This document shows, piece after piece, positions 1 to 9,300 of a stretch of 64,000 nt of DNA. The stretch is from an uncultured Prevotellaceae bacterium (lineage in GTDB: Bacteria; Bacteroidota; Bacteroidia; Bacteroidales; Bacteroidaceae): positions 1 through 64,000 of the forward strand of contig CACYQO010000009.1 in NCBI GenBank assembly GCA_902776545.1. Reading direction: 5' to 3'. The notes below the pieces were generated by a model. The model was not told where the DNA came from. It did no database searches and saw only the letters and a list, made by a program, of their open reading frames with translations. Within the stretch, counting starts at the first letter, position 1. Each line of letters starts with the position of its first letter. Made by a program: the position numbers and the translations under genes.

Positions 1-71
1 TCAGAAAATGTAACGTGTGATGGTGAATTAGGCAAGTATTATTAAATTCTTAATTTAGAGTAACACAAATT
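1..71. other. Window edge and leader of the bL25 gene
   Basis: AT-rich stretch before the first gene. It has no recognisable coding end of an upstream gene and no clear TAnnTTTG box; any promoter probably lies outside the window. Confidence 0.4.
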
Positions 72-671
72 ATGAAAGAATTCAGTGTAAGTGGCCAGAA
101 GCGTGCCACGACAGGCAAGAAGGCAGCCAAGGAGCTGCGCAAGGAGGGACTCGTTCCCTGTAATCTTTATGGTGAGAAGAAGGGTGAGAACGGTCTCCCC
201 GAGGCCATTGCTTTTGCAATCCCCGCTACTCAGCTTCGTAAAGTCGTTTATTCTCCCGACGTGTATGTGGTCAACCTGACCATCGACGGTGAGGCTCACA
301 AGGCCGTGATGAAGGAGTTGCAGTTCCATCCCACAACGGATGCCCTGCTGCATATCGACTTCTATGAGGTGAACGAGGAGAAGGCTATCACCATTGGTAT
401 CCCCGTCAAGCTGACCGGTCATGCCCAGGGTGTCCGCGATGGTGGTCGTCTGAGCCAGGCTGTCCGTCAGCTGAATGTGACCGCTCCTTACAAGCAGATT
501 CCTGAGACATTGGAGATCGACGTGACGAACCTCGCCCTCGGCAAGGCCATCAAGGTGGCTGACCTGAACTTCGAGGGTCTCGAGATCGCTACTCCCGCCC
601 AGGTGGTTGTCTGCTCCGTGAAGGCTACCCGTGCATCGCGCTCTGCCGCTGCTGCCGAGGCTGCTGAGTAA
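72..671 (+). CDS. rplY: 50S ribosomal protein bL25, CTC/TL5 type
   Basis: Ribosomal protein that binds 5S rRNA in the large subunit. The 199 residues show the N-terminal L25 fold (about 3-95, with the pattern of charged residues after RKEGLVPCNLYG) followed by the longer C-terminal beta domain of the CTC form (about 100-185) and an Ala-rich tail. The length fits the long CTC form rather than the roughly 95-residue E. coli form. It is followed after 24 bp by the peptidyl-tRNA hydrolase gene, the usual neighbour of this protein, so the two are probably cotranscribed. Confidence 0.96.
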   Translation: MKEFSVSGQKRATTGKKAAKELRKEGLVPCNLYGEKKGENGLPEAIAFAIPATQLRKVVYSPDVYVVNLTIDGEAHKAVMKELQFHPTTDALLHIDFYEVNEEKAITIGIPVKLTGHAQGVRDGGRLSQAVRQLNVTAPYKQIPETLEIDVTNLALGKAIKVADLNFEGLEIATPAQVVVCSVKATRASRSAAAAEAAE

Positions 672-695
672 TCTGTTTACAGTTTTCAGTAGTTC

Positions 696-1268
696 ATGGA
701 CAAATACTTGATTGTTGGCTTGGGTAATGTCGGTGACGAATACGAACTGACCCGCCACAACACAGGGTTTATGGTATTGGATGCTTTTGCAAAGGCATCC
801 AATATTCATTTTGACGACCGGCGCTACGGCTTTGTGGCTGAGACGACGGTCAAGGGACGGAAGGTGTTCCTGCTGAAGCCCTCCACGTTCATGAACCTCA
901 GCGGCAATGCCGTGCGCTATTGGCTGAACAAGGAGAACATTGACCAGAAGCGGCTGCTCGTCGTCAGCGACGATGTGGCGCTGCCCTTGGGACAGTTCCG
1001 CCTGAAGGCCAGTGGCTCCAACGGCGGTCATAACGGCCTCGGACATATCCAACAGCTCATCGGTCAGGACTACGCCCGTCTGCGCATGGGCATCGGCAAC
1101 GACTTCCCCCGTGGCATGCAGATCGACTGGGTGCTCGGTCGTTATTCCGAGGAAGAACTCAAGGCTCTCCAGCCCGCCATCGACCGTGGTGTGGAGATCA
1201 TTCAGAGCTTCATCCTCGCCGGCATCGATATCACCATGAATCAGTTCAATAAGCTGGGAAAGGGATAA
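696..1268 (+). CDS. pth: Peptidyl-tRNA hydrolase
   Basis: Releases tRNA from peptidyl-tRNAs that drop off the ribosome. The 190-residue protein has the family start GLGNVGDEY, the catalytic His at position 21 in TRHNTGF, the [12 protein letters not shown] segment, the VSDD aspartate region and [10 protein letters not shown], which contribute to the active site and tRNA binding. Length is normal. It lies 24 bp after the bL25 gene and 37 bp before an S4-domain gene, forming a translation-related cluster. Confidence 0.97.
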   Translation: MDKYLIVGLGNVGDEYELTRHNTGFMVLDAFAKASNIHFDDRRYGFVAETTVKGRKVFLLKPSTFMNLSGNAVRYWLNKENIDQKRLLVVSDDVALPLGQFRLKASGSNGGHNGLGHIQQLIGQDYARLRMGIGNDFPRGMQIDWVLGRYSEEELKALQPAIDRGVEIIQSFILAGIDITMNQFNKLGKG

Positions 1269-1305
1269 TATGTTCTTCTGTTCTTCTATCTAAAAAAGAG
1301 TTCTT

Positions 1306-1737
1306 ATGTCAGAAATTGCAAGAATCGACAAATGGCTGTGGGCTGCGCGGATCTTCAAGACCCGTTCCATCGCGGCAGACGCCTGTAAGAATGGGCGTGT
1401 CACTATCGGTGGCGTCAACGTGAAGCCCTCGCATACCGTCAAGGCCGGTGAGACCGTCAGCGTCCGTAAGCCACCCGTGACCTACTCGTTCAAGATCCTG
1501 AAGACCATTGAGCAGAGGGTAGGAGCGAAGTTGATTCCTGAGATCTACGAGAACGTGACGACGCCCGACCAGTATGAGCTCTTGGAGATGAACCGCATCA
1601 GCGGCTTCGTGAACCGTGCCCGAGGTACTGGCCGTCCCACCAAGAAAGACCGTCGCGCGATGGACGCTTTTGTCGGTCCTTCATTGGAAGGCGACTTCGA
1701 CTCCTTCTTTGGTGATGACTTTGATGACGAAGACTAA
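1306..1737 (+). CDS. S4-domain RNA-binding protein (Hsp15/HslR-like)
   Basis: Small RNA-binding protein of the Hsp15 type, which in E. coli binds stalled 50S subunits carrying peptidyl-tRNA. The S4 fold occupies about residues 5-60 (RIDKWLWAARIFKTRS, then GRVTIGGVNVKPSHTVKAG). The C-terminal part has the basic GRPTKKDRRAMD helix and a very acidic tail. Its position right after pth, which acts on the same kind of substrate, supports a ribosome-rescue role. The symbol hslR would be reasonable, but function was not shown for this lineage. Confidence 0.88.
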   Translation: MSEIARIDKWLWAARIFKTRSIAADACKNGRVTIGGVNVKPSHTVKAGETVSVRKPPVTYSFKILKTIEQRVGAKLIPEIYENVTTPDQYELLEMNRISGFVNRARGTGRPTKKDRRAMDAFVGPSLEGDFDSFFGDDFDDED

Positions 1738-1767
1738 TCAATTTTAAATCCATAAATCGTAAATAGC

Positions 1768-2754
1768 ATGACTTGGCTGAATCTTCTGTTTATCATCATT
1801 GGCGTGGCACTCGTCTTGTGGGGTGCCGACCGTCTGACGGAGGGAGCCTCCTCCCTGGCTCGTGGCATGCATGTGCCTGAGATTGTCATTGGTTTGACCA
1901 TCGTGGCTGCAGGCACTTCAGCACCGGAACTGTTTGTCAGTCTGATGTCTGCCCTGAAGGGCACCGCCGATCTCGCCGTGGGTAACGTCATCGGTTCGAA
2001 TATATTTAACACGACGCTCATTGTGGGCTGTTCCGCTTTAGTATCGCCGATGGTGGTGCAGAAGTCCACCGTCCGGAAGGATATCCCCTTCGCCGTCGCC
2101 GCCTCGTTGCTGCTCTTCATCCTCTGTTTCGACGATATGGACTCTCCCCACCTCTGGGGTAACGAGATCACCCGTTCCGACGGTATCATCCTGCTCCTCG
2201 GCTTCCTCGGCTTTATGATCTATACCTTCCATGTCGCCAAGAAAGACGGTCTCATGCCGACGGAAGAAGAACTTGAGGACAATGCCGAACTGCCGAAAGA
2301 CTATTCTCATCTCGGCCGGAACCTCTTCTGGATAACCATCGGTCTGGGCTGCCTGATCTATGGCAGTAACCTCTTCGTCGATGCCGCCACCTATGTCGCC
2401 CATCGCTTCGGCGTGCGCCAGAGTGTCATCGGCCTCACCATTGTCGCCGGAGGCACCTCGCTGCCCGAACTGGCCACCAGCGTGGTTGCCGCCTATAAGG
2501 GCCGTTCTGCCATCGCCATCGGCAACGTCATCGGTTCCAACGTGTTCAACATCCTGCTCATCCTCGGAACCACGGCCGTCATCCACCCGCTGCGTATCAT
2601 GGGTATCACGATTGTCGACCTCATGACGCTGTTGGTGTCCATCGGCTTCCTCTGGCTCTTCGCTTTCACCAAGTGGTATGTCTCGCGCCGTGAAGGCGCA
2701 GTCCTGGTAGGCAGCTTCCTGTTGTATATGGGTTGGCTGTTCTATCTCATATAG
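1768..2754 (+). CDS. Calcium/sodium antiporter (CaCA family, YrbG-like)
   Basis: Inner-membrane cation exchanger of 328 residues. It has the two inverted alpha-repeats of the family: the first with GTSAPELFVS followed by GNVIGSNIFN, the second with GTSLPELATS and GNVIGSNVFN. About ten hydrophobic segments are visible, separated by a charged cytoplasmic loop near residues 150-185. The intergenic space before it carries a short AAATCNTAAAT tract of the kind seen before other genes here. The next transcription unit starts with a riboswitch immediately after its stop codon. Confidence 0.93.
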   Translation: MTWLNLLFIIIGVALVLWGADRLTEGASSLARGMHVPEIVIGLTIVAAGTSAPELFVSLMSALKGTADLAVGNVIGSNIFNTTLIVGCSALVSPMVVQKSTVRKDIPFAVAASLLLFILCFDDMDSPHLWGNEITRSDGIILLLGFLGFMIYTFHVAKKDGLMPTEEELEDNAELPKDYSHLGRNLFWITIGLGCLIYGSNLFVDAATYVAHRFGVRQSVIGLTIVAGGTSLPELATSVVAAYKGRSAIAIGNVIGSNVFNILLILGTTAVIHPLRIMGITIVDLMTLLVSIGFLWLFAFTKWYVSRREGAVLVGSFLLYMGWLFYLI

Positions 2755-2762
2755 TAACACAC

Positions 2763-2797
2763 AGGGGTCGACGAACACCCCCTTTAACAAAACAAAA
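2763..2797 (+). promoter_or_regulatory. preQ1-I riboswitch
   Basis: Compact aptamer directly in front of the queuosine-precursor transporter start at 2798. Stem AGGGG/CCCCT encloses a TCGACGAACA-type loop, followed by the A-rich tail TTAACAAAACAAAA. From memory this matches the well-known Thermoanaerobacter tengcongensis preQ1-I aptamer, including the tail TTAACAAAACAA that folds back into a pseudoknot. The tail runs straight into the ATG, so ligand binding would most simply occlude the start region. The downstream genes (precursor transporter, then queF) belong to the pathway that preQ1 controls. Confidence 0.9.
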
Positions 2798-3432
2798 ATG
2801 CAACAACAAAAGAAACAACAACGTATCAGTGTGCTGTTCATGTTCTACAGCATCCTGTTCACATGACGGCGGGACTCATCGTCTTCCCCGTCAGCTACAT
2901 CATCAACGACGTGGTGTGCGAGGTGTGGGGCTATGGCCGTACCCGAATGCTCATCTGGCTTGGCTTTGCCATGAACTTCTTCTTTGTGACGATGGGTGCC
3001 ATTGCCGACTGGATCCCCGGTGCCTCTTATTGGGACGGTGAAGAGGGCTTCCATCAGATCTTCGGTCTCGCTCCCCGTATCGCCGGCGCCTCCTTCCTGG
3101 CGTTTATCTGCGGTTCGTTCATCAATGCCTACATCATGAGCCGCATGAAGCTCTCGTCCAACGGCAAGAATTTCTCCGCCCGTGCCGTGCTCAGCACCAT
3201 CGGCGGCGAGCTGACAGACTCCATCATTTTCTTCCCCCTGGCCCTTGGCGGTGTCATTCCCTGGGAGGAGATGCCGTCGCTCGTCATCACGCAGGTCACG
3301 CTGAAGACCGTCTATGAAATCATCGTCCTGCCTGTCACCATCCGTGTCGTGAAGTTCACCAAGGAACACGACCAAGAGGATGTCTACGACAATGGCATGG
3401 TGTATAATATCTTTAAACTCAATCTGAATTAA
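2798..3432 (+). pseudogene. yhhQ: Queuosine precursor transporter (YhhQ/QPTR family), N-terminal deletion with frameshift
   Basis: Membrane transporter for queuosine precursors (preQ0/preQ1 or queuine). The normal start at 2798 reads MQQQKKQQRISVLFMFYSILFT and then meets TGA at 2864. The rest of the protein (TAGLIVFPVSYIINDVVCEVWGYGRTR onward, to NIFKLNLN) is intact in another frame from about 2863. The family normally has about 20 further residues finishing the first membrane helix and loop between these parts, so roughly 60-70 bp seem to be missing. An ATG at 2863 could still give a 189-residue product lacking helix 1. It is preceded by a preQ1 riboswitch and followed 4 bp later by queF. 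Confidence 0.85.
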
Positions 3433-3436
3433 GTCT

Positions 3437-3934
3437 ATGAACGAGCAAGAGAAAATCGAAGAACGAGGAGTGAGGAGTGAGGAAGGGCTTCAAGCCCTTG
3501 GTAAGAAGACCGAATACCGCATGGACTATGCGCCGGAAGTGTTGGAGACCTTTGAGAACAAGCATCCTGACAACGACTACTGGGTGCAGTTCAATTGTCC
3601 CGAGTTCACCAGTCTCTGTCCCATCACGGGCCAGCCCGACTTCGCAGAAATCAAGATCCTTTATATCCCAGGTCGTCGGATGGTCGAGTCGAAAAGCCTT
3701 AAGCTCTACCTCTTCTCCTTCCGCAACCACGGCGATTTCCATGAAGACTGTGTCAACATCATCATGAAGGACCTTGTCCGCCTCATGCAACCCAAATACA
3801 TCGAGGTCATTGGCCTCTTCACGCCCCGTGGTGGTATCTCCATCTATCCCTATGCCAACTACGGCCAGCCCGGCACAAAATATGCCGACCTCGCCGAGCG
3901 CCGACTCATGGAATATCAGATGATTCATAAATAA
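3437..3934 (+). CDS. queF: NADPH-dependent 7-cyano-7-deazaguanine reductase
   Basis: Reduces preQ0 to preQ1 in queuosine biosynthesis. The 165-residue protein is the short, single-domain type. Catalytic Cys61 and Asp68 sit in [14 protein letters not shown], and the QueF signature ESKSLKLY with the following HEDCVN segment is present. Residues about 8-20 ([15 protein letters not shown]) are encoded by a GAGGAGT-type repeat arm also found inside other genes of this window, so the N-terminus is locally extended. It probably shares the preQ1 riboswitch transcript with the damaged transporter upstream. Confidence 0.96.
   Translation: MNEQEKIEERGVRSEEGLQALGKKTEYRMDYAPEVLETFENKHPDNDYWVQFNCPEFTSLCPITGQPDFAEIKILYIPGRRMVESKSLKLYLFSFRNHGDFHEDCVNIIMKDLVRLMQPKYIEVIGLFTPRGGISIYPYANYGQPGTKYADLAERRLMEYQMIHK
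3458..3485 (+). repeat. Single GAGGAGTG-type repeat arm inside queF
   Basis: Tandem 7-mers (GAACGAG, GAGTGAG, GAGTGAG) close to the start of queF, followed by a small perfect-looking palindrome around AAGGGCTTCAAGCCCTT. No opposite arm is present. The unit resembles the arms of the in-gene elements at 27376 and 6441. Confidence 0.7.
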
Positions 3935-3956
3935 TCAAAAAAAGTGTGGGGAAAGT

Positions 3957-3987
3957 GCTTGAATCTGAAATAAAATGCCTACTTTTG
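3957..3987 (+). promoter_or_regulatory. Bacteroidota-type promoter for the carboxyltransferase gene
   Basis: CTTG at 3957-3960, 19 bp spacer, then TACTTTTG at 3980-3987, fitting the TTTG-N19-TAnnTTTG consensus. The start codon is at 4024. Confidence 0.75.
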
Positions 3988-4023
3988 CAGAATGTAAGTA
4001 TATAACTGACAAGAAAAGCATTT

Positions 4024-5802
4024 ATGAAGAAAAAAATCCAGTTTAGTCTCGTCTATCGGGACATGTGGCAGAGTTCAGGCAAGTTCCAACCCCGCAAGGA
4101 CCAGTTGGAGCGCATTGCCCCGGTGATAATCGATATGGGCTGTTTCGCCCGAGTGGAAACCAATGGCGGCGCCTTTGAACAGGTGAACCTGATGGCGGGC
4201 GAAAACCCGAACCTCGCCGTGAGAGCCTTCTGTAAGCCCTTCAACGAGGTGGGTATCAAGACGCACATGCTCGACCGCGGTCTGAACGCCTTGAGAATGT
4301 ATCCTGTGCCCGACGACGTGCGTGCGCTGATGTATAAGGTGAAGCACGCCCAGGGTGTGGACATTACCCGTATCTTCTGCGGACTGAACGACACAAGAAA
4401 TATCATCCCCAGTATCAAGTGGGCCAAGGATGGTGGCATGACGCCGCAGGCGACGCTCTGCATCACCACCTCGCCTGTGCATACTGTGGAGTATTACTCA
4501 AGGATTGCCGAGGAGGTGATTGCCGCTGGTGCAGAGGAAATCTGTTTGAAGGATATGGCCGGCATCGGTCAGCCCGCTATGCTCGGTGCCCTGACGAAGG
4601 CCATCAAGACAAAGCACCCCGACATCATCGTGCAGTATCACGGTCACTCTGGCCCCGGCTTGTCGATGGCTTCAATCCTCGAGGTGTGTAACAACGGTGC
4701 CGACGTGATTGACACCGCCATCGAACCGCTGTCATGGGGTAAGGTGCATCCGGACATTATCTCCGTGCAGTCGATGCTGAAGAACGAGGGTTTCGAGGTG
4801 GCTGAACTGAATATGAGCGCCTATATGCAGGCCCGTACGTTGACGCAGGAGTTTATCGACGACTGGCTCGGTTACTTCATTAATCCCGCCAACAAGCACA
4901 TGAGCTCGCTGCTCTTGGGTTGCGGACTGCCCGGTGGTATGATGGGCTCGATGATGGCCGACCTGGGCGGCATCATGACGATGATTAACAAGCTGCGCGC
5001 CCAGAAGGGTGAGGATGAACTGACGATGGACGACATGCTCGTGAAACTGTTCAACGAGGTGGAATACGTGTGGCCGAAGGTGGGTTATCCCCCACTGGTG
5101 ACACCGTTCTCACAGTACACAAAGAATATTGCCCTGATGAACCTCCTGACGATGGAGCAGGGCAAGGGTCGCTATGTGATGATGGACGACGCCATCTGGG
5201 GCATGATTCTCGGCAAGAGCGGCAAGGTACCCGGCGAGATCGCTCCCGAACTGAAGGAACTGGCTGCACAGAAGAAATTGGAGTTCACCGATGTGGATCC
5301 CCATACTTTGCTCGACAATGCCCTCGACGGCTTCCGCAAGGAGATGGACGAGAACGGCTGGGAGTACGGCCCCGACGACGAGGAGCTGTTCGAGCTGGCC
5401 ATGCACCCCGAGCAGTACCGTCCCTTCAAGAGCGGTCAGGCTAAGAAAAACCTGCTGGCCGACATCCAGAAGGCGAAGGACGCGAAGTTAGGCGGCGGCA
5501 AGAAGATCTCGCAGGAGGAGATCGATGCCATCAAGCATGCGAAGGCCGACGCCGTGAAGTCGCCGCTGGCCGGACAGCTGATCTGGAGTTTCGGTGGCGA
5601 GGGTGTGCCTGCTGCCTGTATCGAGCCGTTCATCGGTCAGAAGTACAAGGAGGGCGACATCTTCTGCTATCTCCAGACGAAGTGGGGCGAAATCGTCGAG
5701 ATCCCCGCTGCCATGGGCGGTAAGCTGGTGGACATCAGCGTGAAGCCCGGACAGCAGATCCGTCAGGGAGACACGATTGCGTGGATTGAGAGAGAAGCGT
5801 AA
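4024..5802 (+). CDS. Oxaloacetate decarboxylase alpha/pyruvate carboxylase subunit B-like protein
   Basis: Carboxyltransferase of the oxaloacetate/methylmalonyl decarboxylase group. Residues about 5-270 form the TIM barrel (RDMWQSSGK near the start, LKDMAGIGQP, and the metal-binding YHGHSGPG). Residues about 280-460 form the conserved domain with LLGCGLPGGMMG. The last 85 residues form a biotinyl-like domain, but the expected (E/A)MKM attachment site reads LQTKWGEIVEIPAAMGGKL and an extra block (about AACIEPFIGQKYKEGD) is inserted. Whether that lysine is biotinylated is open. Its stop overlaps the start of the HD-domain gene (TAATG), indicating translational coupling. Confidence 0.88.
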   Translation: MKKKIQFSLVYRDMWQSSGKFQPRKDQLERIAPVIIDMGCFARVETNGGAFEQVNLMAGENPNLAVRAFCKPFNEVGIKTHMLDRGLNALRMYPVPDDVRALMYKVKHAQGVDITRIFCGLNDTRNIIPSIKWAKDGGMTPQATLCITTSPVHTVEYYSRIAEEVIAAGAEEICLKDMAGIGQPAMLGALTKAIKTKHPDIIVQYHGHSGPGLSMASILEVCNNGADVIDTAIEPLSWGKVHPDIISVQSMLKNEGFEVAELNMSAYMQARTLTQEFIDDWLGYFINPANKHMSSLLLGCGLPGGMMGSMMADLGGIMTMINKLRAQKGEDELTMDDMLVKLFNEVEYVWPKVGYPPLVTPFSQYTKNIALMNLLTMEQGKGRYVMMDDAIWGMILGKSGKVPGEIAPELKELAAQKKLEFTDVDPHTLLDNALDGFRKEMDENGWEYGPDDEELFELAMHPEQYRPFKSGQAKKNLLADIQKAKDAKLGGGKKISQEEIDAIKHAKADAVKSPLAGQLIWSFGGEGVPAACIEPFIGQKYKEGDIFCYLQTKWGEIVEIPAAMGGKLVDISVKPGQQIRQGDTIAWIEREA

Positions 5803-6338
5803 TGAATTATCAGAAAATCATCGACAAGTACTATCCTGAGGACGATGATCTCAGGAGACTCCTTATCATTCACAGTCGGCAGGTGGCGGATCGCTGCCTG
5901 CTGATTGCGAAAAAACATCCGGAACTGAAACTGGACAGCGAGTTCCTTGAAGAGGCGGCAATGCTGCACGACATCGGTATCCGCGAGTGTGACGCGCCGG
6001 GCATCTATTGTCATGGCAAGGAACCCTATATCCGTCATGGTATCATCGGCGGAAGGATGTTGCGCGAGGAGGGGTGGATCAGACATGCGCGCGTGTGCGA
6101 AAGGCATACGGGCACGGGACTGACAGCGTGGGACATTGAGCAGCAGCAACTGCCCTTGCCCCACGAAGACTTTATGCCCGAGGAGCTGGAGGAACAGGTG
6201 GTGTGTTATGCGGATAAGTTTTATTCGAAGACCAAACCGAGCAGCGAGCGTACTGTCGTAGAAGCGATGCGGGCGCTGGAAAAGTTCGGCTGGGACGGCA
6301 TCAAAAGATTCCAGAAGTGGGTGGACATGTTTGAGTAA
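5802..6338 (+). CDS. HD-domain phosphohydrolase
   Basis: Small metal-dependent hydrolase of the HDIG type, 178 residues. Visible metal ligands are His24 in IIHSRQVAD, His56-Asp57 in MLHDIGI, and later His residues in YIRHGIIGG and CERHTGTGL. A catalytic HD fold without added domains suggests a housekeeping phosphohydrolase on a nucleotide-like substrate, but the substrate is unknown. The ATG overlaps the stop of the carboxyltransferase gene. Confidence 0.87.
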   Translation: MNYQKIIDKYYPEDDDLRRLLIIHSRQVADRCLLIAKKHPELKLDSEFLEEAAMLHDIGIRECDAPGIYCHGKEPYIRHGIIGGRMLREEGWIRHARVCERHTGTGLTAWDIEQQQLPLPHEDFMPEELEEQVVCYADKFYSKTKPSSERTVVEAMRALEKFGWDGIKRFQKWVDMFE

Positions 6339-6352
6339 TTAAGGATTAAGAG

Positions 6353-9300
6353 TTGAGAGGGAAACACGCGGTCATATGGTTATTGGGTGCCTTCATGTTG
6401 ATGATGGCGTGTACGCCTGCGTCCCTGAGGTCGGATAAACTTTCGAGGAATGAGGAAGGAGGAACGAGGAACGAGAATACAACTGAGGCGGATCAGACCC
6501 CCTCTGGCTCCCCCTACTCAGGGGGAGAAAACGCCCTCCAAGGTAATCTCCTTCCTCCTTCCTCCTTCCTCGTTCCTCGAAACATCCCACAAGATAGCCT
6601 CATAGCCGACGAGGTGCCCCGCGACAGCGTCCAGGCGGCGGTCGACGTGATCCGTGAAGGCTTCACGGAGGGAGACTCGCTGGTGATGCCGGCATCGCCA
6701 ACGACGGTGCTGCAGGAGGCGGCTGCCAAGTTGAAGCGTGACACGACGACGATGGACTCATTGGAACTGGCCATCTGGAAGCATAATAAGGCCGTGGACG
6801 ACTCGCTGGCACTCGACAGCATCAACCGCAGCCGCAAGAGCGGTATCGACTCGCCGGTGGAGTATTCTGCCAACGACTCGCTGACTTATAACGCCGCCAT
6901 CTCACAGGCCAGACTATTTGGCGACTCGAAGGTGAAATACCAGAACATGGACCTGGCGAGTGAGAAGATCTTCATGAGTCTCGACAGCAATATCGTGCAT
7001 GCGGAGGGACGGCTTGACTCGACCACGCAGCAGATGATTGGCTCGCCGGTGTTCAAGATGGGCAGCGACGAATATCAGACGGGTCCGATGTCATTCAACT
7101 TCAAGTCGAAGAAGGGTCTGATCAAGGATGTCTATACCCAGCAGGAAGACGGCTTCCTGACCAGTGAACTGTCGAAGCGCGGACCTGACGGGGAAATGTA
7201 TATCCAGCACGGCCGCTATACGACCTGCGACGATCCGCATCCGGACTTCTATCTGGCGATGTCGAGGGCAAAGGTCAGGCCGGGCAAGGACGTGGTGTTT
7301 GGACCGACATACCTCGTTGTGGCCGACGTGCCGCTGCCGTTGGCTGTGCCCTACGGCTTCTTCCCCTTCACGAAGAGCTACTCCAGCGGACTGATCATGC
7401 CTACCTACGGCGACGAATCGGATAAGGGCTTCTATCTGCGTGACGGTGGCTATTATTTCGCCCTCAGCGACAAGATGGACCTGAAGCTGTTGGGCGAGAT
7501 CTATACGAAGGGCTCGTGGGGCGTCACCGCCACGTCTAACTATAAAAAGCGCTACCGTTTCAGCGGAAACTTCCTCATCAGCTACCAGAACTCCGTCAGG
7601 GGTGAGAAGAACATGCCCGACTACCTGTTGACGACGGACTTCAAACTGACGTGGAACCACACGCAGGACGCGAAGGCCAATCCCTACCGCTCATTCAATG
7701 CCCGCGTGAACTACTCCTCGACGGCCTACGACGCCAACAACCTCACTTCGATGTATAACCCCCAGACGAGGACGCAGTCGACACGTACGTCGGCCGTGGG
7801 TTTCAACACGGGATTCTCCAGCATCGGCATGACGATCAACTCGTCGTTCAACATCACGCAGAACATGCGCGACTCGACGCTCAGCGTGGAATTGCCGACA
7901 CTCACCATCAACGTCGCCCAATTCTATCCCTTCAAACGGAAGAAGGCGGCAGGATCGGCCAAGTGGTATGAGAAAATCTCGATGTCGTATACGGGTAACT
8001 TCAAGAACCAAATCAACAACGTGAAGGAAGACCGGTTCCTGCACACCAGCCTCGCCAAAGACTGGCAGAACGGCATCCAGCACAGCATACCCGTCAAGGC
8101 CACCTTTACGGCTCTGGGCTATCTGAACATCACCCCCAGTTTCAACTTCACAGACCGCATGCTCTTCAGACGGGCGGAGAAGTACTGGGACACGCAGAAC
8201 CAGAAGGAGGTGACCGACACGGTGACGGGCTTCTACAACGTCTATGACTGGAATCTCTCGCTTAATGTCGATACGAAGCTCTATGGCTTCTATACCCCCA
8301 GCCGCAAACTCTTCGGCGACAAGGTCCAGGCCATCCGCCACGTCCTCACGCCGGCCGTCAGTTTCAGCTATGCACCGGACTTCGGTGACGAGCGCTATGG
8401 CTACCGTAAAACCTATCAGAAGACCGACGCCGACGGCAACGTGTCGCTTGTGGAGTATTCACCCTACAGCATCAACATCTACCAGCCTCCCTCCCCGGGT
8501 ATGCGAGGGGAGCTCGGTTTCGACCTGAAGAACAACCTGGAGATGAAGATTAAGTCTGACGATGACTCCACCGGCTTTAAGAAGATCAGCTTGATCGACG
8601 AACTCGCCGCTCACATGTCGTATAACTTTGCCACGGACATCCGGCCGCTGAGCGACTTGAGAACCAGCCTCCGACTGAAACTGTCGAAGTCGTACACGGT
8701 GAACCTCTCCACCACCTTCGCCTCGTATGTCTATGAGGCCGATAGCGTGGGCGCCACGCCGAGGGTCAGTGAGCATACCACCTACTGGGGCAAGGGTAAG
8801 TGGGGTCGTTTCACAGGTCTTGACTATAACTTGTCCTATAGCCTCAACAACGACAAGGTCATCAAGCTATTCAAGCGTCTGACGGGTCAGAAGGTGGACG
8901 ACGACAAGGGCAAGAAACGCAAGGATGAGGAGGATGATGAAGACTGGGAAAACAGCGTGGACAGCAATGTCGACCTCGAGATGGAGAAGGCCAAACATCC
9001 TTCGAAAGATAAGACGAAGGCAGAAACCGACGAAGACGGCTATATGAAGTTCAAGATGCCCTGGAACCTAAGCCTCGGCTACACCATCTCGCTGAGAGAG
9101 GACAAAGATAACAAGAAATTCAATTACAGCACGATGCGCTATCCCTACAAGATCATCCAGACGCTGAACCTCAGCGGCAACATACAGTTGAGCGACGGAT
9201 GGAATATCAACTTCTCTTCCGGTTACGACTTCGAGAGTAATAAGATCTCCATGACGCGTATGTCGCTCTCCCGCGACCTGCATTGTTTCAGTATGTCGTG

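Noticed and set aside
42-1052. Long reading frame opposite bL25 and pth
   Set aside because: Shadow of two well-conserved genes on the other strand; no family resemblance. Many similar opposite-strand frames (for example 2038-2841, 46051-47796) were left out for the same reason.
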